Below are positions 27,393 to 35,831 of a DNA stretch of 64,000 nt, piece after piece. Source of the DNA: Thiodiazotropha sp037384445 (GTDB lineage: Bacteria; Pseudomonadota; Gammaproteobacteria; Chromatiales; Chromatiaceae). Positions within the stretch are counted from its first letter, which is position 1, and the number at the start of each line of letters is the position of its first letter. The position numbers were made by a program, and so were the translations under genes. The stretch is taken from contig JARRNY010000024.1 in the NCBI GenBank assembly GCA_037384445.1, positions 1 to 64,000 on the forward strand, written 5' to 3'. Under the pieces are notes generated by a model. It was not told where the DNA came from. It saw only the letters and a list, made by a program, of their open reading frames with translations, and did no database searches.

Positions 27393-28415
27393 ATGATTAA
27401 CAATATGCGAATTTCCTTAAGTTATTCTCTCATGCTGCTGGCCATCGCTCTGTTTGCGCCAATGGAGATCTCCCAGGCGCAGAACAACGAGCTGGTGGAG
27501 ATCGCCTCGGGCGTCTTTCTTCGACCCGGAATACAGGAAGAGTTCTCGCGGGAAAATAGAGGACATATCGCCAATATCGGTTTTATCGTAGGTGATCAGC
27601 GAGTTGCCGTTATCGATACGGGGAGTTCCTACCGTGAGGGGCTGGAGCTGCGTAAAAAGATTGCAGAGATCACAGCGCTGCCGATCGGCTATGTGATTAT
27701 CACCCATATGCATCCTGATCATGCCCTGGGGGCGGCTGCCTTCAGCCAGGATAATCCCGTCTATATCGGCCATGAAGAGCTCGCTGATGCCCTGGCCAGG
27801 CGGCAGCAGACCTATCTGCAAAGCATGAGAGAGATTTTGGGCAGCGAGGAGACAGAGGGGACGCGGATGGTGTTTCCCACCAATGATGTTGCCATTGGCC
27901 AGGCGTTGGAGCTGGACCTTGGTGGGCGGTTGCTTAAATTACAGGCCTATCCAACGGCGCATACCAATAACGATCTAACGGTCTTTGACGAACGCACGGG
28001 GACGCTCTGGCTATCCGACCTTCTGTTTGTCGAGCGGATTCCCGTGATGGATGGCAGTCTGCGGGGCTGGCTGCAGGTTATCGATGATCTGAGCAAGCAG
28101 CGTTGTCTGACAAAACAGGCGGATAGCGGTGTTGACGCTGAGGAGAACGCAAACAGCGAAGCCTCCTGCGTTCCTATCCAGCGGGTCGTCCCAGGCCATG
28201 GTCCGGTCGTCAGCCACTGGCAAGAGGCCCTGGCCGATGAGCACCGTTATCTGGAAAACACGGCAAATGGTATCCGTAAGATCATAAAAGACGGGGGAAG
28301 TATCACTGAGGCCGTTGAAGGCGTTGCGCGGGAGGAGCGTGACAAATGGCTGCTGTTTGATCAATACCATGGCCGCAATGTCACTGCCGGATTTGCCGAG
28401 TTGGAGTGGGAATAG
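27393..28415 (+). CDS. Quinoprotein relay system zinc metallo-hydrolase (MBL fold)
   Basis: A 340-residue exported protein (signal peptide MRISLSYSLMLLAIALFAPMEISQA region). The metallo-beta-lactamase motif THMHPDHALG, the histidine in AYPTAHTNNDL, DLLF and PGHGPV supply the zinc ligands. It belongs to the SoxH-related family that accompanies PQQ dehydrogenases and is paired here with a SoxYZ-like carrier encoded next on the strand. The reaction is not established; release of a substrate from a thiol carrier is a plausible role. Confidence 0.85.
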   Translation: MINNMRISLSYSLMLLAIALFAPMEISQAQNNELVEIASGVFLRPGIQEEFSRENRGHIANIGFIVGDQRVAVIDTGSSYREGLELRKKIAEITALPIGYVIITHMHPDHALGAAAFSQDNPVYIGHEELADALARRQQTYLQSMREILGSEETEGTRMVFPTNDVAIGQALELDLGGRLLKLQAYPTAHTNNDLTVFDERTGTLWLSDLLFVERIPVMDGSLRGWLQVIDDLSKQRCLTKQADSGVDAEENANSEASCVPIQRVVPGHGPVVSHWQEALADEHRYLENTANGIRKIIKDGGSITEAVEGVAREERDKWLLFDQYHGRNVTAGFAELEWE

Positions 28416-28519
28416 ATGATATACCACGTCTTCTGAAGTGGTTTAGGTATTCAGACTGGTACAGATCTTGTGTTTCAACTTTGCAACACAAACGCTGGGA
28501 TTGGAACAGTTGTCTCAGA

Positions 28520-29311
28520 ATGTTGCTGCTGTTTCTCTGCTGCCAATTGGCTGCGGGGGCGGTGTGGGCTAAAGATTCCGAAGGTCGTTGGTTTCAGATT
28601 AAAAACTCACTCTTCGGCGATAAATATGTTCAGAATGGGGAGGATATTCTTTCACTGGAAACCCCCGCCCGGGCCATGGATGCAGCGATCGTCCCAATTA
28701 CCATCCGCTCCAAACTCGATCAGACACCTGAGCGCTATATCAAAAGTATCCATGTGGTGATCGACAACAACCCATCACCGGTGGCAGCCGTTTTCCATTT
28801 TCCCGGCAAGCATAGTTGGGAGAGCCTTTCGACGCGAATTCGCATCAATGCATATACTGATCTAAGGGTCATCGCGGAGGTCAGCGATGGTCAGTTATAT
28901 ATGGTCAAAAACTACGTCAAGGCTTCTGGCGGATGCTCCGCGCCTGCCCTCAAAGATCCCAAGGCGGCGGCGTCTCAATTAGGCAAGATCAAGTTACGTT
29001 TGCCCGAATCCTATGAGGAGGGCGGTCTGGTACCGGCCCAGTTAATGATCAAGCATCCGAATAATTCAGGTCTGCAATTCGACCAGATATCCCGCTTCTA
29101 TATACCGGCCAATTATGTCAGATCGATCAAGGTAACCTACAACGGCGAAGAGGTGTTTAGCGCAGAAACCGATATTTCCATCAGTGAGGATCCCAGTATC
29201 CGTTTTGGTTTTGTGCCGGAAAAGGCTGGTTCGCTGGAGGTCCATGTAACAGACTCCAATGGCAGGACATTCACTCAAAGTGTGGATCTGCCTTCAAAGG
29301 GAAAAGGCTGA
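28520..29311 (+). CDS. Quinoprotein dehydrogenase-associated SoxYZ-like carrier
   Basis: About 263 residues from ATG 28520, which starts a good signal peptide (MLLLFLCCQLAAGAVWA); longer in-frame starts exist at GTG 28406 and TTG 28481. The N-terminal half is SoxY-like and ends in the carrier-cysteine motif KASGGCSAP. The C-terminal half is SoxZ-like (beta-sandwich, about residues 165-260). In sulfur oxidation SoxYZ carries intermediates on the SoxY cysteine. This fused version travels with quinoprotein dehydrogenases and is encoded right after the metallo-hydrolase, suggesting a carrier-hydrolase pair. Confidence 0.83.
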   Translation: MLLLFLCCQLAAGAVWAKDSEGRWFQIKNSLFGDKYVQNGEDILSLETPARAMDAAIVPITIRSKLDQTPERYIKSIHVVIDNNPSPVAAVFHFPGKHSWESLSTRIRINAYTDLRVIAEVSDGQLYMVKNYVKASGGCSAPALKDPKAAASQLGKIKLRLPESYEEGGLVPAQLMIKHPNNSGLQFDQISRFYIPANYVRSIKVTYNGEEVFSAETDISISEDPSIRFGFVPEKAGSLEVHVTDSNGRTFTQSVDLPSKGKG

Positions 29312-29515
29312 TTAGCCCAGGCTGTTTAAAACTCTCGGGCGGTGCCATGCGGCGCTGGAGATGGGCTCAAAATGCTCATGTACGGCCCAGTACACTGCGT
29401 TTTTCACCCATTTCCGCATTGATTTTTTTACTGCCTGTCAGCCCCTAACAAAGAGTGAGGCAAGCCTGCACTCTTTGTTCATCGCTGGTGCTCAAACGCT
29501 TTATGCTTATCTGGT

Positions 29516-29682
29516 TAGCCCGAATGTTTCGCCCGGGAACGCGATGATCGCGCCGAGATCGGTGCGAGGGCGCGTTCAGCGAGGTTCGGTAACACTTTGC
29601 ACTTTGCTAATATTCTATGAACAGCCAACAAAATCAGTTTGTTATTTGTATTTCTAAGCGGCCGGGTGAAATATTCGGGCTA
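29516..29682 (+). repeat. MITE-like inverted-repeat element, copy A
   Basis: The arms at 29516-29537 and 29661-29682 are inverted repeats with three mismatches in 22 (TAGCCCGAAT on the outside). Internal sequence at 29554-29581 matches copy B (33217-33244, opposite orientation) with one difference, and 29538-29553 also aligns with copy B near its right arm. Copy A lacks roughly 50 internal bases present in B. It fills the otherwise empty spacer 29312-29690 between two convergent genes. Confidence 0.6.
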
Positions 29683-29690
29683 CACAATGA

Positions 29691-30062
29691 TCAGAAGCAG
29701 CTCAATGTTGATTCGGCCTGAACCTCTCGCAGCTTGGTAACCGCCTCGATCGACCAGGCAGAGTTTTTATAAACCGCATTTCTTCCTGCAGGGGCCAGTT
29801 GCTGCAAGCTCAACAGAGTCGATATCTGTACATACTCATCGTAGGGAATAGATTTGGCGATGAGATCAATGCTGCATGAGCACTTCTGCAACATCTCAGG
29901 GGTTTGACCGTTCGATGCCATGCATCCGATGACATAGTCGGCTTTGGCCGCAGTCGGATAGTCCTGACCGGCTGCTGTTTTGTCGCACTCCTCGGCAACT
30001 GCCAGTGAGCTGCAAGCCAGGCTACAGGCAAAGAGTGTATGGAAAAGGTTTGGCAGCTTCAT
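29691..30062 (-). CDS. Small periplasmic protein with conserved-looking cysteines, unknown
   Basis: A 123-residue protein with a signal peptide (KLPNLFHTLFACSLACSSLAVA). The mature 100 residues contain cysteines in ECDK, IGCMAS, KCSCSID and a terminal SCF, so two disulfides and a helical-hairpin fold are likely. It follows the gene at 30065 by two bases and closes a five-gene leftward set of exported proteins in the quinoprotein region. I do not recognise the family. Confidence 0.65.
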   Translation of the reverse strand: MKLPNLFHTLFACSLACSSLAVAEECDKTAAGQDYPTAAKADYVIGCMASNGQTPEMLQKCSCSIDLIAKSIPYDEYVQISTLLSLQQLAPAGRNAVYKNSAWSIEAVTKLREVQAESTLSCF

Positions 30063-30064
30063 GG

Positions 30065-30775
30065 CTAGTCTCCAGCGTATTGCTTTGCACTTTGATTCAT
30101 TATCTCTCGGAATGTCATGCTTTCATCGATCAGCACACTGCCATTGGTAGCGTCTGGAACCTGGGTATGGATCCGATAGATACCGCCTGGTACCTGATCA
30201 GAAAAGATGAATTCGTAGCGTTTGTTCTCATACAGTTTGAAATTCTTTGCAAAGGGGTCGCCGACGAATGGGGTAACAATGATTTCCGTGCCTTCCAGAT
30301 CCTTACCGTTGAGTTGGAATTTCACTGCTTTGATTTCGCTCGGTTGCTTGAACGAATCCCGAATGCGGTTGCGATAAAATCCGCTAAACCCTCCCGCATC
30401 CTTCGTCATGAGAGAGATATCCCGTTCCAGAAAATGTATAAGCACCGGATTTCCGGTGTATCCCTTGGCCGGGGAAAAATTGATATGGTGGGAACCGGTG
30501 AGAAAATTGAATTCCATGTCCCGCTTACTTTCGTCGACCACGTTAGTCACCTTGACTTCGATATGGTCGGTAAAACTCTCCGCATCCTTGGTCTCGCTTT
30601 TGAAGTCGTAATCCAGCAGGCTGTCTTTGCCCACTCCCTTGAGATGATCTTTGAAAAAGACCAACAGCTGAGCCTTATTCAGACCGGGAGGAGGGACTTT
30701 GTCCGTTGCGAGTGCGGAAATGGGCAGCAACAGCAGAGCTGCCAATAGCGCGAAGCCAGTATTGCGTGTGAGCAT
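30065..30775 (-). CDS. Periplasmic protein of unknown function in the quinoprotein region
   Basis: A 236-residue protein with a clear signal peptide (ending ISALA). The mature part has no cysteines and reads as beta-rich with short conserved-looking stretches (FNFLTGSHHINFSP, RDISLMTKDAGGFSGFYRNRIRD, YEFIFSDQVPGGIYRIH). The C-terminal part resembles an immunoglobulin-like sandwich. It is tightly linked to the next small cysteine protein. No function is proposed beyond association with C1 oxidation. Confidence 0.68.
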   Translation of the reverse strand: MLTRNTGFALLAALLLLPISALATDKVPPPGLNKAQLLVFFKDHLKGVGKDSLLDYDFKSETKDAESFTDHIEVKVTNVVDESKRDMEFNFLTGSHHINFSPAKGYTGNPVLIHFLERDISLMTKDAGGFSGFYRNRIRDSFKQPSEIKAVKFQLNGKDLEGTEIIVTPFVGDPFAKNFKLYENKRYEFIFSDQVPGGIYRIHTQVPDATNGSVLIDESMTFREIMNQSAKQYAGD

Positions 30776-30923
30776 AGATAAAACTCCAAAAAATAAAAAG
30801 CTGCCTCTCGGGCCAGATGTCCAATGCTCTCAGACACCTATAATTCTGATTTTCTCTTTTCCGGTTGTCAGGATGCCATAGCTTAACCGGTACAGCTAAT
30901 AGTCGTGATTCGATCCGCTTGCA

Positions 30924-31199
30924 CTAAGCGCGGCCACTCAGCAGGCCGAACAGACGGGCAAAGAAGCCGTCTTTTTTCGCGGGTCTCTGTTGTGATTGTG
31001 TTGCCGGCGAAGCCGTTGCACTATTTTTCTTCGCGGGGGCAGCGTGGTGTACTGGGGGCTGAGCGTTCAGTCCGCTGGCATGACGCCGCAGAATTGAATC
31101 CGAGGGTGGTGTCTGCAGCCACAGCTGACGCTTGAAATCGACCGTTGAATCGAAGTGACGTCTGAGAACGGAGTCCTCAGGGTATTTTATGATAGTCAT
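30924..31199 (-). CDS. Small protein with two DSxLRRH motifs, unknown
   Basis: A 91-residue protein from ATG 31199, chosen for the strong GAGGAG ribosome site. It contains two copies of a short motif, PEDSVLRRH and PSDSILRRH, 25-30 residues apart, then an Ala/Pro/Gln-rich linker and a basic, hydrophobic tail (KKDGFFARLFGLL) that could be an amphipathic helix. No signal peptide, so it is probably cytoplasmic, unlike its neighbours. Family not recognised. Confidence 0.6.
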   Translation of the reverse strand: MTIIKYPEDSVLRRHFDSTVDFKRQLWLQTPPSDSILRRHASGLNAQPPVHHAAPAKKNSATASPATQSQQRPAKKDGFFARLFGLLSGRA

Positions 31200-31335
31200 A
31201 GTTTTCTCCTCGCTCGATTTAGTTCTTGCCGTCGGCATTCAGATAAATGCCTGTTCTGTTATGAGACCTTCAAATCACTGAAACGTCTTACTCCTTCTCT
31301 CTCCAGCCAGCCCTATAGGGATTGACTATGTCCGC

Positions 31336-32331
31336 TCAGGATCCACCCGCGACGAAAACACCGAAGGCTCGCGGACTCTCGCCGGTTGCGATCTGTTTGA
31401 TGATTTTCAGTGTCTCAGAATCGAGCACCACCAATTCGTTGTCGAACCAGTTGGCGACATAGACCCGTTTATCGGTGGGATCGGCAATAATACCTTCGGG
31501 GAACTCGCCAATGGGCAGTCGCCGTATCTCACGCAGTGTGACAGGATCAATAACAGAGAGTGTATTGTCGTGTTGATTGGTCACGAAAACCCGCCCATTG
31601 TCTGCGGTCACCGCTATGCCGTAGGGGGTGCTGCCAACCGGAATGGTGGCAATGACCTCAAGGCGATCCAGGTCGACAACACTTAGATTGTTGCTGGCCA
31701 CATTGGCGACATAGAGACGTTTTCCGTCCCGGCCAAGGCGTATGCCAAACGGGCGTTCACCGACCGCGATGCGGCGGATAACACGCCTCTGGGCGGTATC
31801 AACCACAGAGATTTTATTGTCGTCCCTGTCTGCCACATAGAGTCTTGCACCGTCTGGACTGACCTCCAGCCCGGAGGGTGAATCACCGACTGGAATCGCG
31901 GCTAATGTAGCGAGACTCTCTGCATCGAGGACATAGACAAGGTCGTCGTACCAATCCGCCACATAGACTCGGCTGTCATCCGGACTCAGGGCGATACCCA
32001 GCGGGCCTGCGCCAACCGGTGCGTGAGACCGGATTTTGAATTCTGTGCCGTCGATCAGATAGACATCACGGCTCTCAGGATTGGTGACATAGATCCGTTT
32101 ACCATCACTCGAAACGGCGATCCCAGCGGGTTTGGCCCCTACACTGACCGTCGCTGTGGTTCTTAGCGTTGAAAGATCGATCACAGAAACCGTGTCGTCG
32201 CCCTGATTGGTGACGAAGGCGAAGGGAGCTGCAACTGTACACGGGGCGAGAAATATGCAGGCAAACAGTGCAAACAGCCCTGCCACCGATGGGGTGATCC
32301 GGTGGCGATCTGAAACAATGGCTGTTTGCAT
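31336..32331 (-). CDS. YVTN-type beta-propeller protein, PQQ-associated
   Basis: About 331 residues from ATG 32331 (an ATG at 32394 would overlap the upstream gene by 41 bases). After a signal peptide (LFALFACIFLAPCTVAA), about seven 40-residue repeats recur with the pattern VTNQGDDTVSVIDLSTL-VGAKPAGIAVS. Such propellers are regular companions of PQQ-dependent alcohol oxidation genes. Role unknown; probably scaffold or periplasmic partner. A second propeller is encoded in the divergent operon at 34830. Confidence 0.82.
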   Translation of the reverse strand: MQTAIVSDRHRITPSVAGLFALFACIFLAPCTVAAPFAFVTNQGDDTVSVIDLSTLRTTATVSVGAKPAGIAVSSDGKRIYVTNPESRDVYLIDGTEFKIRSHAPVGAGPLGIALSPDDSRVYVADWYDDLVYVLDAESLATLAAIPVGDSPSGLEVSPDGARLYVADRDDNKISVVDTAQRRVIRRIAVGERPFGIRLGRDGKRLYVANVASNNLSVVDLDRLEVIATIPVGSTPYGIAVTADNGRVFVTNQHDNTLSVIDPVTLREIRRLPIGEFPEGIIADPTDKRVYVANWFDNELVVLDSETLKIIKQIATGESPRAFGVFVAGGS

Positions 32332-32353
32332 GCTCAGCACAGATGCATAAACC

Positions 32354-32878
32354 TTATTCGAGTATCTTCTTGAGATTGGCGAGGCCGCCTTCATAAACGC
32401 CCTTCACAGCGTCTTTCGCCGCCTGGTCGTTCAGTTCCGGTGGTGGGTTGTTGTTGGGATAGCCGCGATAGAATGCCCCCTTCCAGGTCACCAGGCTGCC
32501 GCCGTTTTCCGTTGCTTTGATGCTGAACCAGGAGGAGTAGTTGGTCACCGGCAGCACCTTCACGTCGACCGACTCGATGCGGTAGAAGAATGAGTGCTTT
32601 TCGTCGTTGTACTTCTCCAGTTTTTCCAGAATCTGTCCGCCGTTGCCAAGAGTCAGTAAGCGGGTAGAGCCGATGGTGTTGCCGCCTTCTCCTTCGGTTT
32701 TTACCACTGCGGGATGCCAGCTCATGTCGTGAAAGTTCTTAACCCGGTCCCAGACCGCCTGAGGAGGTGCGGCTATCTCCTGTTTGACGATCACTTTCTG
32801 CCGTGTCGGGCCATGCGCCTGCACCAGACCGGTAAAAAGAAGCAGAAAAGTGGACAGAGTAATAATCGTTTTTTTCAC
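32354..32878 (-). CDS. Exported SRPBCC (START-like) family protein
   Basis: About 174 residues from GTG 32878, which has an ideal GGAGG five bases upstream and begins a signal peptide (KKTIITLSTFLLLFTGLVQA). The mature part fits the helix-grip SRPBCC fold used to bind hydrophobic ligands (IAAPPQAVWDRVKNFHDMSWH, then ILEKLEKYND and YRIESVDVKVLPVTNY). It is the first gene of the leftward set running to 29691 and sits downstream of a sigma-54-like element. Ligand unknown. Confidence 0.78.
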   Translation of the reverse strand: MKKTIITLSTFLLLFTGLVQAHGPTRQKVIVKQEIAAPPQAVWDRVKNFHDMSWHPAVVKTEGEGGNTIGSTRLLTLGNGGQILEKLEKYNDEKHSFFYRIESVDVKVLPVTNYSSWFSIKATENGGSLVTWKGAFYRGYPNNNPPPELNDQAAKDAVKGVYEGGLANLKKILE

Positions 32879-32964
32879 AGCTACCTCCAGTGGTTTTTTA
32901 TTTGGATCTGTCAGATCCCGCGCCTCTTTGTGATCTTTAGCGCCAACTTGTTTCGGAGTGGGCA

Positions 32965-32979
32965 GCAATAATCATGCCT
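32965..32979 (-). promoter_or_regulatory. Sigma-54-like promoter for the SRPBCC-propeller set
   Basis: Minus strand reads AGGCAT-GATTA-TTGC: two departures in the -24 half, exact -12 half, correct GG-N10-GC spacing. It is about 90 bases before the gene start. Confidence 0.5.
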
Positions 32980-33117
32980 TGTGGTTGGCAAAAGATGTTG
33001 CTACCACCATCTGGCAGATGTTTTCATCCATTTTTAACCGTTAAACCGCAATCACTGCATGGGCTCGCTCTGCTGGCAGATCAGGTAAATCCGCCGATCT
33101 GGATTATGCTTGTGGCC

Positions 33118-33337
33118 TGGCCCGAAATTTCACCCGGCCGCATAGAGGTGCGATTAATGCACTATGGTTATTGAATATTCTGGACTATTAGCCGACTACA
33201 ACGTGTTACAGACCCACGCTGAACGCGCCCTCGTACCGATCTCGTCGTCCAGCTGCGGTATTGACTCAATCGCCATTGCGCATCTGAACAACGGTCTCGG
33301 CACGATCATCAGGTTGCCGGGTGAAATAATCGGCCCA
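33118..33337 (-). repeat. MITE-like inverted-repeat element, copy B
   Basis: The outer arms at 33118-33138 (GGCCCGAAATTTCACCCGGC) and 33316-33337 are imperfect inverted repeats. The interior matches copy A in reverse orientation at 33217-33244 and near the right arm (ACGATCATC then GCCGGGTGAAAT). It lies in the roughly 650-base divergent spacer between the SRPBCC and PQQ-ABC operons, so it separates the 33387 dyad from the leftward promoter. Short frames crossing it are not genes. Confidence 0.6.
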
Positions 33338-33386
33338 GGCGCCAAAATGATGCCGACCTATTACGAGACACAAAGACCGACAAAGT

Positions 33387-33402
33387 GTGTCAGCGGTGAC
33401 AC
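33387..33402. promoter_or_regulatory. GTGTCA/GTGACAC dyad, candidate activator site
   Basis: GTGTCA-GCG-GTGACAC, a near-perfect dyad centred about 70 bases upstream of the 33465 sigma-54-like element. Related dyads occur at 42505-42522, 47162-47199 and 52143-52153. Confidence 0.45.
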
Positions 33403-33464
33403 TGAGGCTGACCGGATGGACTTTGAGATACGCTAGTTAGCAGCGAAATCGCGCAGCTGCTCCC

Positions 33465-33479
33465 TGGTATGGAATTTGC
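33465..33479 (+). promoter_or_regulatory. Sigma-54-like promoter for the PQQ-ABC operon
   Basis: TGGTAT-GGAAT-TTGC followed by A: two C-to-T departures in the -24 half, exact -12 half, correct spacing. The expected start site near 33490 is 40 bases before the gene at 33531. Confidence 0.5.
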
Positions 33480-33530
33480 AGAATCTGTTAGGCCCTAACT
33501 ATGGTTTCCAGACATTACCAAGGAGCTGTC

Positions 33531-34766
33531 TTGAGCAAATCGGAGCAGAGAGATAAAAACAAGAGATTCTGTCAGTGTTCAATTTCGTTGCTTCTCTTTC
33601 TGGGCGGGTTGCTGACCTGCGGCAGCGCGATTTCTGCCAACCTGGAGATACCTATCGCATTGCTGGGGCAGGAAGAGGCGGAGCATATTCCACTGTCGTT
33701 GCTGCAACCGGTCATCGACAACAGTGGCGAGGCAGGGGCTGAACAGGGGATCAGCGACAACAACACAACCGGACGTTTTACCGGTCAATCATTTGAGTTT
33801 ACCGCACTAAAGATCAAACCCGAGGAGTCAGTGGCGCAGGTCTTCAGCAAACTCCATGCGCAGGGCACCCGACTCTTTCTGGTCAATCTTCCTGCCGAAA
33901 AACTGCTGGAACTTGCGGATATGCCGCAGGCAAAGGATAGCCTGTTGTTCAATATCGGTGCTCGCGATGATGAGCTGAGAACGCGGAGTTGCCGCTCCAA
34001 TCTGCTGCATACCATACCCAGCCGCGCCATGCTGGCAGATGCGCTGGCCCAATATCTGGCATGGAAGCGCTGGAATGAATGGTTTCTCGTCGTTGGCCGC
34101 CACCCAAAGGACAAGGCCTTTGCCGAAGCTATCAAACGGGCGGCTAAGCGCTTTGGGCACAAGATCGTGAAGGAGAAGGCTTGGACTTTCGAACCTGGGG
34201 CAAGGCGCACTGACTCCGGACACACCAGAGAGCAGCAGGAGGTCAATGCCTTCACCCAGGTAGGGGATTACGACATTCTGATCGTGGCTGATGAAGAGGA
34301 CGAGTTTGGCGAGTTTCTGAGCTACCGGACCTATCTGCCCAGACCGGTAGGCGGAACCCAGGGGCTTTCACCCGCGGCCTGGAGCGCTGTTCATGAACAG
34401 TGGGGGGCAACTCAATTTCAGCGCCGTTTCCGTGAAAAGCAGGGACGTTGGATGACCGATCGGGACTATTCGGCCTGGTTGGCCGTACGTACCATCGGCG
34501 AGGCGGCTACCCGGACCGCCAGCAATCAAGCGGACAAGCTGAAACAGTATATTCTGAGCCCTGAGTTCAATCTGGCGGCCTTCAAAGGCAGGCCGGTTAC
34601 CTATCGGGATTGGAATGGCCAACTGCGACAGCCGTTGTTGATCACCTCTCCGAACATCATGATCTCAGTTTCTCCCCAGCAGGGATTTCTGCACCAGCAT
34701 TCCACGCTGGATACGCTGGGTTACGACCGCCCGGAAAGCAGCTGCAACACGCTGAATTCGGATTGA
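33531..34766 (+). CDS. PQQ-dependent alcohol system ABC transporter, substrate-binding protein
   Basis: About 411 residues. Start at TTG 33531 is preferred because AAGGAG lies five bases upstream; ATG 33501 has no such site. After a signal peptide (ISLLLFLGGLLTCGSAISA) the protein has the type I periplasmic-binding fold, with FLVNLPAEKLLELAD, FNIGARDDELRTRSC, FLVVGRHPKDKAFAEAI and DYDILIVADEEDEFG. It matches the binding protein that accompanies a propeller, ATPase and ABC-2 permease in PQQ alcohol clusters, as here. The ligand is unknown. Confidence 0.83.
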   Translation: MSKSEQRDKNKRFCQCSISLLLFLGGLLTCGSAISANLEIPIALLGQEEAEHIPLSLLQPVIDNSGEAGAEQGISDNNTTGRFTGQSFEFTALKIKPEESVAQVFSKLHAQGTRLFLVNLPAEKLLELADMPQAKDSLLFNIGARDDELRTRSCRSNLLHTIPSRAMLADALAQYLAWKRWNEWFLVVGRHPKDKAFAEAIKRAAKRFGHKIVKEKAWTFEPGARRTDSGHTREQQEVNAFTQVGDYDILIVADEEDEFGEFLSYRTYLPRPVGGTQGLSPAAWSAVHEQWGATQFQRRFREKQGRWMTDRDYSAWLAVRTIGEAATRTASNQADKLKQYILSPEFNLAAFKGRPVTYRDWNGQLRQPLLITSPNIMISVSPQQGFLHQHSTLDTLGYDRPESSCNTLNSD

Positions 34767-34829
34767 GTGGTGATGTCGAACCCCAGATCATCATTGACAT
34801 CGAAGAATAATCGCATTGAGGAGTCACCC

Positions 34830-35831
34830 ATGAAATCCCTGTCATCCGCAAACCGCTCCCGTCGCTTTTTTTGGGTGTACTCACTGTCGTGTTTGCTTTT
34901 CACAATGGCTAGCGGCAGCGCGCAGGCCTACACCGTCTATGTCAGCAGTGAGAAAGACAATAACATTACGGTCATCGACGGAGAGAGCCTCAAAGTGTTG
35001 CATACAGTGCCGGTAGGTGAACGCCCGCGAGGCATCGCTCTGAGTAAGGACGGCAAGACCCTCTATGTTTGCACCAGCGATGCCGATCATATCGAAGCAC
35101 TCGATATTGAGACCCTGAAGGTGACCCATACGCTTCCCTCCGGCCCTGACCCGGAGTTGCTGACATTGGGACCGAAAGGGAAGTTTCTCTATGTGGCCAA
35201 TGAGGACGACAACATGGTGACCGTGGTCGATACAGAGACTCGCCAGAAAGTGACCGAGATCCAGGTCGGAGTCGAGCCCGAGGGGATGGGCATCAGTCCC
35301 GATGGCAAGTGGCTGGTGAATACCTCGGAGACCACCAACATGGCTCATTTCATCAATCTCGAGACGCTGGAGGTGGAAGGTAATGTATTGGTTGACCAAC
35401 GTCCCCGCGTTGCCCAGTTCAGCAAAGATGGCAAGCAGGTCTGGGTCTCTTCTGAGATTGGCGGCACGGTCAGCGTGATCGATATGGCAAGTCGCAAGAT
35501 CATCAAAAAGATTAAATTCAAGATTCCCGGTATGCATAAGGAGGTGATTCAACCCGTCGGCATCAGGATCAGCGATGATGGCAAAATGGCCTTTGTCGCG
35601 CTGGGACCGGCCGCCAGAGTGGCTGTTATCGATACGGCTAGCCTGGAGGTGGAGAAGTATCTGCTGGTCGGGCAGAGGGTGTGGAATCTCGCCTTCTCGC
35701 CGGATGAAAAACGCATGTTCACCACCAATGGCGTGAGCAATGACGTCTCGGTGATCGACGTTGATCGGCTGAAAGTAAAAAAATCGATTCAGGTCGGACG
35801 TCTGCCCTGGGGGGTCGTGGTTCGTCCATGA
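34830..35831 (+). CDS. PQQ-dependent catabolism-associated beta-propeller protein
   Basis: About 333 residues from ATG 34830 (GAGGAG upstream). A signal peptide (about residues 12-33, ending SAQA) is followed by seven YVTN/NHL-like blades (for example DNNITVIDGESLKVLHTVPVGERPRGIALS). It is the second propeller of the region and lies between the binding protein and the ATPase, whose start it overlaps by four bases. It probably acts in the periplasm with the dehydrogenase or the transporter; activity unknown. Confidence 0.86.
   Translation: MKSLSSANRSRRFFWVYSLSCLLFTMASGSAQAYTVYVSSEKDNNITVIDGESLKVLHTVPVGERPRGIALSKDGKTLYVCTSDADHIEALDIETLKVTHTLPSGPDPELLTLGPKGKFLYVANEDDNMVTVVDTETRQKVTEIQVGVEPEGMGISPDGKWLVNTSETTNMAHFINLETLEVEGNVLVDQRPRVAQFSKDGKQVWVSSEIGGTVSVIDMASRKIIKKIKFKIPGMHKEVIQPVGIRISDDGKMAFVALGPAARVAVIDTASLEVEKYLLVGQRVWNLAFSPDEKRMFTTNGVSNDVSVIDVDRLKVKKSIQVGRLPWGVVVRP

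Noticed and set aside
29361..29657. 98-codon plus-strand frame
   Set aside because: Runs through repeat copy A, with no ribosome site or protein-like pattern.
33164..33436. 90-codon open frame between the divergent operons
   Set aside because: Most of it is the inverted-repeat element (copy B); a related sequence occurs at copy A, so it is repeat DNA rather than a gene.
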